From contig CM070515.1 of NCBI GenBank assembly GCA_036346375.1, forward strand, positions 9,508,423 through 9,572,422: a stretch of 64,000 bases of DNA, written 5' to 3'. The stretch is from Guadua angustifolia (taxonomy: Eukaryota > Streptophyta > Magnoliopsida > Poales > Poaceae). The notes under the pieces are model-generated. The model was not told the origin of the DNA. It saw nothing but the letters and a program-made list of their open reading frames with translations, and did not search any database. Positions 43,579 to 54,542 of this stretch are shown piece after piece; the first letter of the stretch is position 1; every line of letters starts with the position of its first letter. Made by a program: the position numbers and the translations under genes.

Positions 43579-45548
43579 CAGCATGACTAAGTTTATAGAA
43601 ATAAGACACGCTGTGTTCTTAGAGGAAGAAATGATCAGGGGGAGCATGGTACCCCGAGAAATAAGCCTTGAGGAGAAGCGGGTCTTTGCCCCAACTCCGA
43701 TGATTCAAGAGCCCATTTTCTCGATACCTATTGTTGTTGCACCTCCAGTTGTTGCAACACCTGCTGTTAGTTCTCCTAGTGCAGCTATTAACGCACCTGA
43801 GGCTCTTGTTATTATGGAGCCCCTAGATCCTATTGCAGCTGCACCTGAAGAGCCACAGTAGCCTCCTATAATGAGTACGTACCTGCTCAAGAACCTCTTA
43901 GGAGGTCACAACAAAACAAGAGATCAGCTATTTCTGCTGATTATGAAGTTTATGTAAGTGAAGAGTTAGAGATAGAGGGTGATCCCACCTCTTTTGAGGA
44001 AGCTATGAGATGTCCCCATTCATCTAAGTGGCTCGCAGCCATGGAAGATGAAATGAAGTCCATGAGCGCAAATAAGGTATGGGACTTAGAAGAAATTCCT
44101 AAAGGAGCCAAAATAGTAGGCTGTAAGTGGGTCTACAAAACTAAGCGTGACTCTAGAGGGAATCTTGAAAGATTCAAAGCAAGGCTCATGGCAAAAGGCT
44201 TCACTCAAAGAAAAGAAATAGATTATAATAAGACCTTCTCGCCTGTTTCGACAAAGGATTCTTTTAGAATCATTATGGCGCTTGTAGCACATTATGATTT
44301 AGAATTACATCAGATGGATGTTAAGACGGCATTCCTTAACGGGGATCTATATGAAAATGTATACATGGCTCAACCCAAAGGTTTTGTCGTGGAAGGTAAA
44401 GAAAATATGGGATGCCGACCAAAGAAATCCATTTATGGGCTAAAGCAAGCGTCTAGACAGTGGTACCTTAAGTTTGATGAGACTATAAGAAAGTATGACT
44501 TTAAGGAAAATGAGGAGGACAATTGCATTTATGCTAAGTTTAAGAATGGAAAATTTATTTTCCTAGTCTTATATGTAGATGATATCCTGCTAGCAAGCAG
44601 TGATAAGAATCTACTTTTGGAGACTAAGAGTTTCTTGTTCTCAAATTTTGATATGAAAGATCTTGGTGAGGCATCTTATGTCTTAGGAATTAAAATTTAC
44701 TGAGATAGAACAAAAGGGGTATTAGGCCTATCGCAAAAGGCATACTTAGAGAAGGTTCTAAAGAAATACAGTATGCATGCGTGTAAGGTTTCGCCTGCCC
44801 CAATAGTCAAGGGCGATAAATTTGGGAATTTTCAATGTCCCAGGAACCAATATGAGATCGATCAAATGAAATTGGTTCCATATGCTTCAGCTGTCGGAAG
44901 CATAATGTATGCTCAAGTGTGTACTCGCCCTGACTTAGCTTTTGTAACCGGGATGCTTGGCAGATATTAGTCAAATCCAGGAATAGATCACTGGAAAGCT
45001 GTTAAGAAAGTCTTGCGGTATTTGCAAGGAACTAAAGACCTCATGTTAACGTATAGAAAGTCGAGTGCCCTCGAGATTGTGGGTTACTCTGACGTAGATT
45101 TTGCGGGGTAAGTAGACACTAAGAAATCCACGTCAGGTTATGTATTCACCCTCGCAGGGGAGCTATTTCGTGGAAAAGCTCCAAACAAACTGTCACTGCA
45201 TCGTCGACAATGCATGCTGAGTTTGTAGCTTGTTATGAGGCAATCAAGCAGCACTATGGCTTAAGAAATTTGTACGGATTAAGAGTGGTGGACAAAGATA
45301 GAAAGGCCACTCACATTGTATCGCGACAATGAACCAAAGATTTTTACTCCTATAATAACAAGTCAAGTGGTGCTGCCAAACACATTGACATTAAGTTTTA
45401 TGTTGTGAAGGAGAAGATCCAGGATCAAACCATAAAATTAGAGCATATAAGTACCAAGCGAATGCTTGCGGATCCGCTAACTAAGAGCTTACCACCATAT
45501 GTGTTCAGAGAACACGAGTCAAACATGGGTTTATTGGAAAGCCTATGA
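43579..45548 (+). pseudogene. Copia reverse transcriptase and RNase H remnant
   Basis: After a frameshifted linker (FLEEEMIRGSMVPREIS), reverse transcriptase is open from about 43,930 to 44,700: WVYKTKRDSRGNLERFKARL, HQMDVKTAFLNGDLYENVYM, SIYGLKQASRQWYLKFD and the active site YVDDILLA. A TGA at 44,701-44,703 stands where Arg is usual; a TAG at 44,968-44,970 follows. RNase H is recognisable as GYSDVDFAG, a stop, then VDTKKSTSGYVF. A different frame continues to the end: SKQTVTASSTMHAEFVA and AAKHIDIKFYVVKEKI, with a stop at 45,546-45,548. Confidence 0.85.
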
Positions 45549-45739
45549 TTCTGGATATAAGGGGTCAAATAAGCAACCATCTCCCATAAGACTAAGTTTT
45601 CGTTTTGAGATAGAAAGGTGCATTATAGTCATTGAGTTCAATAGCACGTAACTAGCTGTTGCAATGCCTTGGTCTTGGTGCAATAATCTATTGAGAAGCG
45701 AGATTAATGTTGAGTTAAGTTGTTTAGTTTCAAGATCAA

Positions 45740-45747
45740 GGGGGAGA
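45740..45747 (+). other. Polypurine tract of the copia element
   Basis: 'aagggggaga' lies immediately before the 3' LTR start (TGTTGG at 45,749), in the position where plus-strand DNA synthesis is primed. Confidence 0.75.
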
Positions 45748-45748
45748 A

Positions 45749-46106
45749 TGTTGGATAGATCTTGCGGGAAGTTCGGAACGAACTCCCCCCCTAGCGCCCT
45801 AATCAGGGGCGCAACCAACTCTTGGTTGTGGCCCCTGTCACACCACACGCAAAATGAAAAGAAGGGGATGAGAGCCGGCAGAGGCACCCAAAGGTTCATT
45901 GTCTCCACTCATCCCCACAACCCAAAAGCAATCCGATCTACCGCGCGTGGGAGTGATGGGAAAAAGGCCTCTACCGCTGCACTTCTTCATCTTCCTCTCA
46001 ACCGGCAAGGATGGCTTCATCGTCAAGCTCAAACCCCGAAGGTATTTTCTCTAAGTCCCCGCATCTAGGTGTTTGTTCTAGGCACTAAGATCTAGCAAAA
46101 CCAACA
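45749..46106 (+). mobile_element. 3' LTR of the copia element
   Basis: 358 bp with matching ends TGTTGG and CCAACA, directly after the polypurine tract. The following bases tgcac are the probable right target duplication. No second copy of this LTR was found in the window, so the age of insertion cannot be estimated from LTR divergence. Confidence 0.85.
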
Positions 46107-46688
46107 TGCACAACTACTTTGATACACCGCTGACGTGTTAATGTAGCGCCAACATGAAACGATGGTGCAGTAGAATATTAATTCGGATAAATCCACCGTA
46201 TACCCAGATCCTCAATTTTCGTATGCCTAACAGTGAAAACAGATAGGGTATGCATGGGTCCTAACAAAACTATAAGCATACCAATACTTCGCTCTGGACA
46301 CAAATTAAAATAGGCATCCCATCAGATATATATCTAGCTAAGTGTGCACAAATCCTAAGTGCAAACATGGATACAAACGGATTGGAGGTTCTGGCTGCTA
46401 GATAAAGGTTCTTAATGACTTATTTCTTGTGCAGAGGTGTGATGTAAACAGTTGTGGCGAAGTTAAGGACATGCTGTAAGCCAAACTTGACAACAAAATA
46501 TGGTTTACACCATATGTCTGTTGAGAGAAATAACGAGAGGCAAGAAGAAACACTCTGCACAAGTGCAGGACTAAGTCCCCTGCACGCTTTCAGTAACCGA
46601 GCACCTACCGTATCATCACTCTCGCGTCAACGGCGGTTTGGGAGCAGCAATCCGCGCTCCAGCTCCTAATACACTGGCCTCTTTATTA
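46107..46688. other. Segmental-duplication flank between copies 2 and 3
   Basis: Matches 57,165-57,249 ('acaccgctg', 'gtgttaatgtagcg', 'cagaatattaatt'); the phrase 'ggattggaggttctggctgc' at about 46,380 is shared with 54,413. A short frame at 46,454-46,669 is not recognisable. Confidence 0.45.
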
Positions 46689-46925
46689 TTTGGCGAATAC
46701 TAGCGTCCGAACGTCCGATTTTTTTGTTTTCTTCGGACGCCTCTTGAAACATTTTTTGTCTACTCTTGCAACATTTGTTACCAACGCGTGTAACATTTTT
46801 TTTGAACGCTTGCAACATCCGTTTACTGTAGCATTTATCGAAGGAAAATGTTGCACGCGTTGGTAGAAAATGTTACATGTGTAAAAAAAAATGTTACGGA
46901 ATGTTAGGACATCGATGCCTAGTAA
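46689..46925. mobile_element. MITE-like foldback element
   Basis: Ends 'tactagcgtccgaacgtcc' and 'ggacatcgatgcctagta' are imperfect inverses. Internally 'ttaccaacgcgtgtaacat' and 'gttgcacgcgttggta' are also inverse. The text resembles Mutator-type MITEs of grasses; no ORF. Confidence 0.45.
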
Positions 46926-47194
46926 AACCGTTAATTATTATTTTCACCAAAAGCTCCTATTAGTGACATATGTTCTGCTCTCGTGTTGTGCCTAGATCGT
47001 TTATTCGGCTGTTGCTTCCTTGCTGTCTCGAGAGAGGGAGAGCCTGGCGGACCTGGTGGGAACAGGGAAATGGCCGTGTTATCCAGATGAGGCCAAGACG
47101 GCAGCCCAAAGAAGACACCAATGACGCAGAGATATTTTTTTATAATATATATATTTTTAAAAAATACAGAAATAATACATCGGAATAAAAATTG

Positions 47195-47335
47195 ACAGAA
47201 ATTCCTACGTGTCGCCGTTCTGTCGCCATTTGAATTAGCGACAGTTCTGTCGCCATTCCATTTGGCGGCAGTTCTGTCGCCATTCCATTTGGTGACAGAG
47301 TCATGTCACCAATTGAAATGGCGACCGGTGGTTTT
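47195..47335. repeat. Alternating 'TGTCGCCATT' inverted repeats
   Basis: Units 'ctgtcgccattccatttggc' alternate with their inverses ('ggcgacag', 'ggtgacag') at least three times within 140 bp, forming a set of nested small hairpins. It could be the subterminal region of a DNA transposon; no termini were identified. Confidence 0.5.
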
Positions 47336-47789
47336 GGCATTTTTTGTTGCAAATAATTTGTGCAGTTTTTTTTCTATTGAGAATTGTTGCCATATTATTT
47401 GTACAAATTTTATTACTGTCCCATTTAAAATGGAGGAAGTGTTTGTTTTTTCGAAATAGTAATTTGCATGAGAATATTGACACACAATGCATTAGAGGAG
47501 GACATCGTTTTGGTGTAGTGAAGCCAGTGAGAAATGAGAAATGAAAAGAGTGACGACATCAGTAACAAATACGAAAGAAATGACAAACAAACGGTAATTA
47601 AGAAAAAGTACAGTAGTAATATGACATAGAAAATGACATTGTGGACATATCATGATAGAGATAATGACATAGCTTGACATAGAAAATGATGAAAGAGACA
47701 TGGCACGATGACACGTATGAACCATGAATGGAAACTACAGCTAAGGTATATGCGCGCCTTTTAGAATTGGAAAAAGTCATATTTGCTTT
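47336..47789. other. AT-rich spacer
   Basis: No recognisable feature. Three related phrases 'gacatagaaaatgac' and 'gacatagcttgacatag' occur at 47,620-47,690. Confidence 0.3.
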
Positions 47790-48628
47790 TGTAGACCCTA
47801 TATGAAAGGATCCATCCGTGCCTTCCCCTTTGATTTCATGAGGCTTAAGGCCTTAGTTTTCTTCCAGTTACTTCCGTAGACAACCACCCAATTATAGTCT
47901 TTAGGTGCGATCTTAGGCTCCTCCCACATACATGCATATGCCACTTCGGCTTTCTCCTTCATCTTCTTCTAACATGCCTGAAGCTCTTCTTGTGCCTTCC
48001 AGAATTGTGCTTCGTTAGGATAGGGACGCGGTGGCTTTAGTTTGTCTTCCATGTGCTGAGGTTCAGGCTTTCAATGTTTGTATCGCTCGGGCAATACTGG
48101 GTAGTGCAGGAAGTAAGTGTTTCGTAGAACGCCTTGTCATACTTGTCTAGCCCATCGATCCACTAGAAGAAGTAGCATCTAGTCTATTGTTGGAATTATA
48201 CGTGGATAAAGGTAAAGCTTAGGGGAACAAACACATGCATTACGGAATGTAATTGCTTGTCGTTAACTTACGATGAGCTCACTGCACCTGTAGAAAAAGT
48301 GGCCAACGATGTCTATATGGCTGGACTGCATGATCCATGCCGAAAAACTGCAATCTCAATTTGCCCAGGGAAACTCAGCGGGCATAGGTGCATCTTTGCA
48401 AAAACTATTAGGGGTAGGATGTCGTCTTCTCAAGCTTCCACCTCTGCTTCCGAAGAAGCTCTGCATAGTTCAACATCATCAACCCTGATGGTATAGGGAA
48501 GTGTTGGGTGTGGTGTTGTCACAAATGGAGTGTTCGCAGTGGAGGTTGGGCTAGTGAAGAAGTGCTGTCTGGGTGGCCAGTAGATTTATAAGTAGTGTGT
48601 AGTCGATGCAGGGCTGGTACAGTGCGGG
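47790..48628 (-). repeat. Left part of segmental copy 3
   Basis: Equivalent of 1-649 and extends about 200 bp further left than the window allows for copy 1. On the minus strand a frame reads YNWVVVYGSNWKKTKAL and KMKEKAEVAYACMWEEPKIA, so this 3' part of the MULE-associated unit once encoded something Lys/Trp-rich that I do not recognise. Confidence 0.55.
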
Positions 48629-48830
48629 GTAGCATGTCATCACTTTGGTATTACAAAGTAATAGGTAGTGTGTTTTCACTTCACTCTGAGAAAACGGGGG
48701 ACAACGTGTTGTCATTTTGGTCTGACAAAGCAATGGACTGTGTGTTGTCACTTCGCTCTGACAAAGTAAGGGCAACATGTTATCAAATCAGGCTGACAAA
48801 GCAGAGAGCAATGTGTTGTCAAATCAGAAC
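48629..48830. repeat. 35-36-bp minisatellite (copy 3)
   Basis: Same array as 650-828, with a sixth partial unit ('gcaatgtgttgtcaaatcag') that has been lost in copy 1 at the LTR insertion point. It reads on the minus strand as a 12-residue repeat. Confidence 0.75.
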
Positions 48831-48959
48831 AGTGTAATGCTATTGTTGATGTAGAAATGCAATAATTGAGGACAATAATTCAACATGGTAACGCAATTGT
48901 TAAAACAATAAAATGTGTATAATAGTTAAATTCCATACCACCTTTCACAGTTTCTACAC

Positions 48960-50186
48960 CGCTAGGTAATCTTGAAATTGTACCCTATCTCCGTACAAGG
49001 TGAACATTTCTTGACTCAATACCTACATTCTGTGTCGTCCATATCGTTCCTAATACACCTTATTTGCTGACGCCCGACACCCTTCAGCCTCCCAACTGTG
49101 ATGCTCCGTGAACGAACCGACTACACGGAACCCATACATTTCTCCACTCCAAGTTGCCATCATCGCTTCATTCATAAAGTAGTCTGACATGAATACACCT
49201 GGGTCCATACGCACTATTGAGCAGACAGCCATGACATGTGCATGGCCTGTGTAACAGGTAGTCCTTGTTGCATGTGCAGAAATATGTTTGGCTCCAAGTG
49301 AGACACTTCTAAACATCCATTCTTCTATTTGTGTTACAATTGGCTTTGTCTCTGCACAATACCTCAAAACAAAGCTCCCTCGTCCCCATGTTCACTGCTC
49401 TGTGCATCCCCTTTGATGCCTTTCTGTTCCATACATATAGTGATCATCTCAAAGTATTTGACAGCAGAATCATTCATGCGGATCAACGCCCTAGCATGTC
49501 GATCCACGAAGTACTTTGCGATCCTATGAAGAACTCCCTCCGCTATAGCTACCACGAGAAAGGACCTCAGACCCCGCACAACCCCAATTATATACTTCGG
49601 CCAGGTTTGTCGTCATAACCCCATACCTAGCACCACTGGTGTCGTAAAGAAGAGATCACTTCTCCTTAGACTCATGCTTCATCCACTCAGAGAAGCATTT
49701 AGCGCCCCATTCGTTCCTCTGAAACAACTGTGGAGGGCCATAGATAACTCTTTAAGTGCAACTGAGGACTCTTTGTGACAACTATTGCCTGCTTCGATGT
49801 ATGCTTTGTTGTCAGCTCGTTCAACTTCTTCCATAGTGTGTCAAACTTTCGTTGTTGGTTCTGATCGCACAATCTCTTGAATAACTTTATGAGCTATTTG
49901 TTCTTGAACTACTTGTAGAAGTTGGTACCCATATGGTGTTTGCACCACCTACTTTACAAATCAGGCCATGCATATGACTCATTTGGCCTTTGCTGTAACT
50001 GCAAGATCATCTTCAATAACCTGAAATGCCGATTGTGTATGATAACACTCAAGGCCGCACACCGACAATGCCGGTTTTAATGTTCCTTAGAAACCAGAGC
50101 TAGCTTTGGTGTTCTCACCCTCCACAAATGCTAGCTCTACAGGAAAAACCTGGTTGTTGGTATCCCCTCCTATGACATTAAAAAAA
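48960..50186 (-). pseudogene. MULE transposase remnant, copy 3
   Basis: Third copy, with the best preserved C-terminal part: a 105-codon frame (49,050-49,367) contains HVMAVCSIVRMDPGVFMSDY, EAMMATWSGEMYGFRVVGSF, the region after the SWIM zinc finger. Further upstream are RGLRSFLVVAIAEGVLHRIA (49,515-49,577) and AFVEGENTK (about 50,110-50,140). Frames shift repeatedly between these blocks. No solo LTR interrupts it, so it serves as the empty site for the copy-2 insertion (near 49,618). Confidence 0.75.
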
Positions 50187-51019
50187 GTGATTATCGGTGC
50201 AGCATGTACATGACCAATGGCCAGTACATCCACATCTAAAGCATGGGTGTGGAGGACCTTGCTTCTAGAAGCGACCTGATCTATTTTCTTTCATTTTCTA
50301 CTAGGGTTTACCTCTTCCCTTTTGATTTTTGTCATTCTTCCATTTTTTCCTTTTTATGTCTTTAGCCTTTTCTTTGAACTCATCTATTGCTAGCATGCTG
50401 AGCGTTTACATGTACTTTAGGCACTGCATGACTCTCACTAGGTAGGACTTGATGATTTTTCATCAGAAGTTTATCGTGCTTTTCTATTTCTAGCAGAATG
50501 CATATAAGCTAAGAGTACTACTGGTACTTTGTATGGTGGTACTATTGCGGCAGTATTCTTATATTGGGGTGTAGTGTGCACAATATCTTGTCAATCTTTT
50601 TAGCCTTTGTAACTTTCTGGTTGCAGAATGCTAGTTTGGCAACAATCTTGTGTATGGCAGAGTTGTATATTGCCACTGTCTTGAAATCCTAAAAGCGTAG
50701 GAGGGTCCATTCACGTTGTGCTTCTGGAAACAGAGCAGATCTTTGCTAGTTATATCGTTCCTTCAGGGAATTCTATAGAGCTAGTGGATCCTCCTCCATC
50801 AGATATTCAGCCTTCAAGTCTGCATGAAGATGATGTCTCAGGAAGTGTAAAGCCGCACATTTAGCGACTTCAGGAAGAGCAGGGATACCAACTTCAGGCT
50901 GGGTAATTACTACTCCAAGTGATCAGACTGTTAGGTTGATCTTGGTATCCATTGCCTAGGTGAGGTAGTTGTTGCCATTCAGGACGAGCTCAGTAAATTT
51001 TTTTAGCGATGTCGGACAT
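50187..51019 (-). pseudogene. Gag-like remnant with intact CCHC knuckle, copy 3
   Basis: The ATG at 51,019 corresponds to that at 4,182. The knuckle CFRCGCTGHWSCTC fits C-X2-C-X4-H-X4-C fully, the only intact one of the three copies. Upstream in the frame are several stops and a deletion that removes the 'aatagcattattagctag' region present in copy 1 (near 3,400). The junction into MULE sequence (CCTDNHFF) is at the same place as in copies 1 and 2. Confidence 0.7.
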
Positions 51020-51940
51020 ATTCTATATGCAAGCAAAATTGGGATTTTATTTTAGATAAAATATTATTTTGCATGCTTATTATTGAATCAGTAAAGTTTA
51101 GTCTATATTTATTTAGTAAATAATTATCTCAAAAAAATTTCAGGATTTTCCAACATTTTTCATAATTTATGATAATTATTAAGCAATTTTATAATTACCA
51201 ATTAACAGAAAATAAATTCCAACATGGATTAATCATGACATAAAGATAATAAAATTAATCCAGAGACATGAATCTTATAATATGCTATCTGATTTTTTGT
51301 AGCATTTTTCATAATTTTCTATTAATTACCGAGCAATTTTTACAATTACTAAATAACGAGAGAATAAAGTGTTCAGCATATATAAACATAAAATAATGCC
51401 AAAAAATAAATACAGCAACATGACACTCAACAATGGGTCATAAATATTTTTTTCATAATTTTATAGCATTTTCTGTTAATTTTTCAACCAATTTTCATAA
51501 TTACTTAAATAAAAAAAATAAATTCCAGCACATATTAATTTTGACATAAAGCTAAAAAAAATAAACCAAGTGTGTGGATCTTTCAAAGTGTGCTAAAAAT
51601 CAATTTTCCAAAAAATTACAGAAGTCCATATACATAGAGAATCAAATTTCTAGGATTTATCATCAATTTTTTAGAATTTACTAATTAACTTCTGAAATTA
51701 CTAAAAAAATTAGGAGCTAAAATATCAAATAACGGACGGGTTGTATGGCCCATCCGACTTATTCGGCCTTGAAGCCCATTCGGCTCCTTCCAAGAATCCG
51801 ACGGCTAAGTTCCCAACCCTACCCGTCACTCGGTCTAGGTGACGGGACAACCTTGCGAAGCACCGCCTTAGGCATCACGAGCGCGAGCGACACCGGCTCC
51901 GGCGCCATCGCCTCGGGCGTGAGAACGAGCGGTCGCGAGA
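51020..51940. other. AT-rich and GC-rich spacer, copy 3
   Basis: Matches 4,183-5,330 and 25,978-26,880. It has no MITE at 51,808, confirming the copy-1 insertion. The GC-rich part stops at 'cgagcggtcgc' (about 51,937), where the copia leader begins. Confidence 0.65.
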
Positions 51941-52438
51941 AGCCGAGGTGCCACCGCTTCTTTTTTTTATGACGACGAACAATAATTTCGGTTGCAATCT
52001 TAGCTTAGATTTAACTAGAAAACTGTAATTGGCGAAAGACATTCTGCAGGATTTAATTGACTGTTCGTATGCGATCAACTTACGTAGATTGAACTTATGT
52101 AAGGCTTGACGTAGTGTGATCATGTGTAGTAGGATGATTTCGATATCACGCAGATAGATACAAGCAGACAATGCTTGGCGGAGCTTCGTACTGATAACAT
52201 ATTATAAAACGTAGTCGTTTATCTGCTATCGTTCAATTAACACGCCAACGAGATCACAGCAACAATGATAAGAGTACGTACAATATAACTACAAAATTCT
52301 CTTTCTTTATTAAATTAAATCTCTTGTACAAAAAAGTACTCAATATATAGTAGAAAATAGTAAGAGATAAATTTGAATTTATTCATATAGAGATAGAGTA
52401 TAATTAAATATAAATTTAAATCTATCAATATCGTAACA
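51941..52438 (-). mobile_element. Copia-type LTR and leader (copy 3)
   Basis: LTR at about 52,198-52,438; the leader continues on the minus strand to about 51,941, with 'gttatcagtacgaagctcc' next to the LTR. Nearly the same as 14,770-15,276. The LTR end dinucleotide TG has changed to TA here. No coding region follows. Confidence 0.6.
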
Positions 52439-53266
52439 CCACCCATTCACTCACGCATCTCATCGAAGGCGCAACACGCCATCAATACGAGAGGCAAAAA
52501 ATGCTACAATTTTGCAGTGATGGGTTCATGTAAACCAGTGGCTGTTGGGCTGACAGCTGAAAACAAGGGCACAAGATCGAACGGTCCCCCTAATCCTCAA
52601 GCTAGGCCCAAAGTATGAGCGGAGTCCTCAAGCTAGGCCCAAAGTATGAGCGGACTTGATAAGCTGGAGCGGACTGGATAGGAACTTCTACTAATTCGTT
52701 AGGGATTGGTGGAAAAACTCTGCAAATGAAGCAAGGGCTTCCCAGCGATGCGGAAGCCCGCGGCTGTACCTCTCCGAGATTAATGGTAGGTTTTATATGA
52801 TATGACTCGTATGCCGAATAGTATTTGCGCTTGCATCATTCAACACTCCTCTCTCAGAAAAGAATCCGTCCAGAAAAAGCGCCTGCGATCATTCAGATTT
52901 CAGAATTACGACATTCGAATGATTCGAGATACGCGAAGCCAAAAACAAAAACGAGAGGAGAGCAACGCCCGATACGTGCCAGAGCTATACCCAATCCACC
53001 CAGAAATCGAAGAAAGAGAATCCTTATTCGCGCACATATTTTCGCTACTGTGGCATCACGACAACGAGTTTATTACAAATTTACAAACCAAATACAATAT
53101 ATATCGATGATGCTCCCACTTTGTCATCGATTTTATCACGACAATACAGAGCAGCAAGCTCTAGGTAACATTGCAATTCTAAGCACGCAAAGACGGACAT
53201 TTATACGTACGTACGATCAGGTAACAAGGCAGGACAGCAATTGTTGCTACTTCACAAGTATGTGGA
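52439..53266. other. 3' flank of membrane-protein gene, copy 3
   Basis: Closely matches 15,277-16,091. A tandem 'aagctaggcccaaagtatga' duplication at 52,598-52,650 is seen in both copies. Open frames at 52,802-53,307 also exist in copy 1 but are antisense to the probable 3' untranslated region and contain no domain. Confidence 0.55.
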
Positions 53267-53632
53267 CTACTTCACAAGCATGCGCACTCCACCAAGGCCT
53301 GCGATGAGCGCCAACGGCAGGAAGGAAGCGCACAGAACGCAACGGCGTACAAGACGCTGGTGCCCGTGCTCGTCTGCTTGATGGCCGCCGGACAACCAGA
53401 TGGTCGCAGCACAGACCTCCCCTAAGCCTGCAGCGCCGGCGATGATGTTGCAGGCATAGTAGACGCGCTTGTGGTCGTTGAAGATGCCGGAGGGCGGCTT
53501 GTAGAAAGCCGTGGCAGTTGCCATGCACGCGGTGGCGAAGCCAATGGCGCCGACCAGCCATTCCACCCGCCTGCCCAGCCTGATCTCCGCCGCAAGCTCG
53601 GGAAGTGTGCCACCCTCGATGTTAAGCGCCAT
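53267..53632 (-). CDS. Small three-helix membrane protein, paralogue 3
   Basis: 121-residue ORF starting MALNIEGGTLPELAAEIRLG. The codon aligned with the start Met of paralogue 1 is ATA here, so translation must begin three codons later at the conserved Met of 'MALN'. Helices, the FYKPPSGIFNDHKR linker and the C-terminus GVRMLVK are conserved. Differences include Leu for Met in RRCVLCASF and Thr in CAATIWLSG. A TATA-like element 'attatatac' lies at 53,710-53,717, about 80 bp upstream. The frame is intact and the differences are few, consistent with recent duplication or selection. Function not recognised. Confidence 0.65.
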   Translation of the reverse strand: MALNIEGGTLPELAAEIRLGRRVEWLVGAIGFATACMATATAFYKPPSGIFNDHKRVYYACNIIAGAAGLGEVCAATIWLSGGHQADEHGHQRLVRRCVLCASFLPLALIAGLGGVRMLVK

Positions 53633-53709
53633 CTCAGTTATTCCACAACAAACTGCAATGAAATTCGGCTGGGAAGGACGAGAGGTGAATCCAACAACGG
53701 TGCAGCTCG

Positions 53710-53717
53710 TATATAAT
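53710..53717 (-). promoter_or_regulatory. TATA-like box of paralogue 3
   Basis: Reads 'attatata' on the minus strand about 80 bp upstream of the ATG, equivalent in position to that of paralogue 2. It is absent from paralogue 1. Confidence 0.45.
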
Positions 53718-53719
53718 AC

Positions 53720-54542
53720 GGTGTGGTTCTGTGGAAGAAAGGGAGAAGGGTATAAGGGTAGTAACTTAATTTGTAAGTGTTCCTAGTGAGAATAATTCAG
53801 GCGAGGAACCGGCCTCATTCCTCAACTTTCATCAAAGAATGTTTAATCAAAACCTTTTCCTCCCTTTTCCTCCCTTTTCCTCACCGTCGCCGGCAGGCAG
53901 CAGAATCGACCTTTTCCGACCGGTAGTCACTTTTTTTTTGGTCATTCTAGATTTTAAATTTATTTCTCAATACATATTATTCTATTATTTTGAGATGATT
54001 TTTACTGTTTTTTCATCTATATCTCTCCCTTTGGCTATTTGCAATGGTATTTACTACTATAGAATAGGGTAAGGTACGTTATCTAAAGATATAATAAAGT
54101 GGGAGTAATATAATCTTTTATAGATATGTATGCATTGGTGAAAGTATAAGAACCTAGAATAACATCTATTTAGGAATGGAGAGAGTACAAATTATTCTAA
54201 GATTTAAATTTTGTTTTACATTTCAAATCACTCTTAAATTTTTTAGACAAGATTCCCATGATTTTCTCCCATTCATTGCATTTTATTTATTTGCAATCCC
54301 ACGAATCCACATGGAAGAACAGTACCCTGCTAGTGTTTAATTAAATTCACAAATCATTTGGTTAGAGAAGGGAGAAAGATGGACTTTAATTTACTGTTTA
54401 CAGCGCAACATCTGGATTGGAGGTTTTGGCTGCTAGATAATACGGTGTGGGTCCTGTGGGATAACAAAGGGTATTAGGGTAATTTAATTGGTAAGCGTCG
54501 CATGCTTTTCCCTTGGATAATAACAAAGGGTATTAGGGTAAC
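53720..54542. other. Downstream duplicated flank, copy 3
   Basis: 54,238-54,425 matches 29,945-30,135. The phrase 'aagggtattagggtaa' is duplicated at 54,476 and 54,523. A T/C-rich 'ccttttcctc' triplet repeat lies at 53,846-53,882. Nothing coding seen. Confidence 0.45.

Larger units (their letters stand above)
41037..46106 (+). mobile_element. Ty1/copia retrotransposon, 5' LTR missing
   Basis: Internal order gag, protease, integrase, reverse transcriptase, RNase H, which defines Ty1/copia. The 5' part (41,037-41,355) is an AT-rich leader without an LTR or a clear primer-binding site. The 3' end has a polypurine tract (about 45,740-45,747) and a 358-bp LTR. Multiple stops and frameshifts make it non-autonomous. 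The 3' flank tgcac and following sequence match 57,165-57,245, so the right boundary is confirmed by an empty site; the left boundary has been lost, probably by deletion near the AT microsatellite. Confidence 0.85.
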
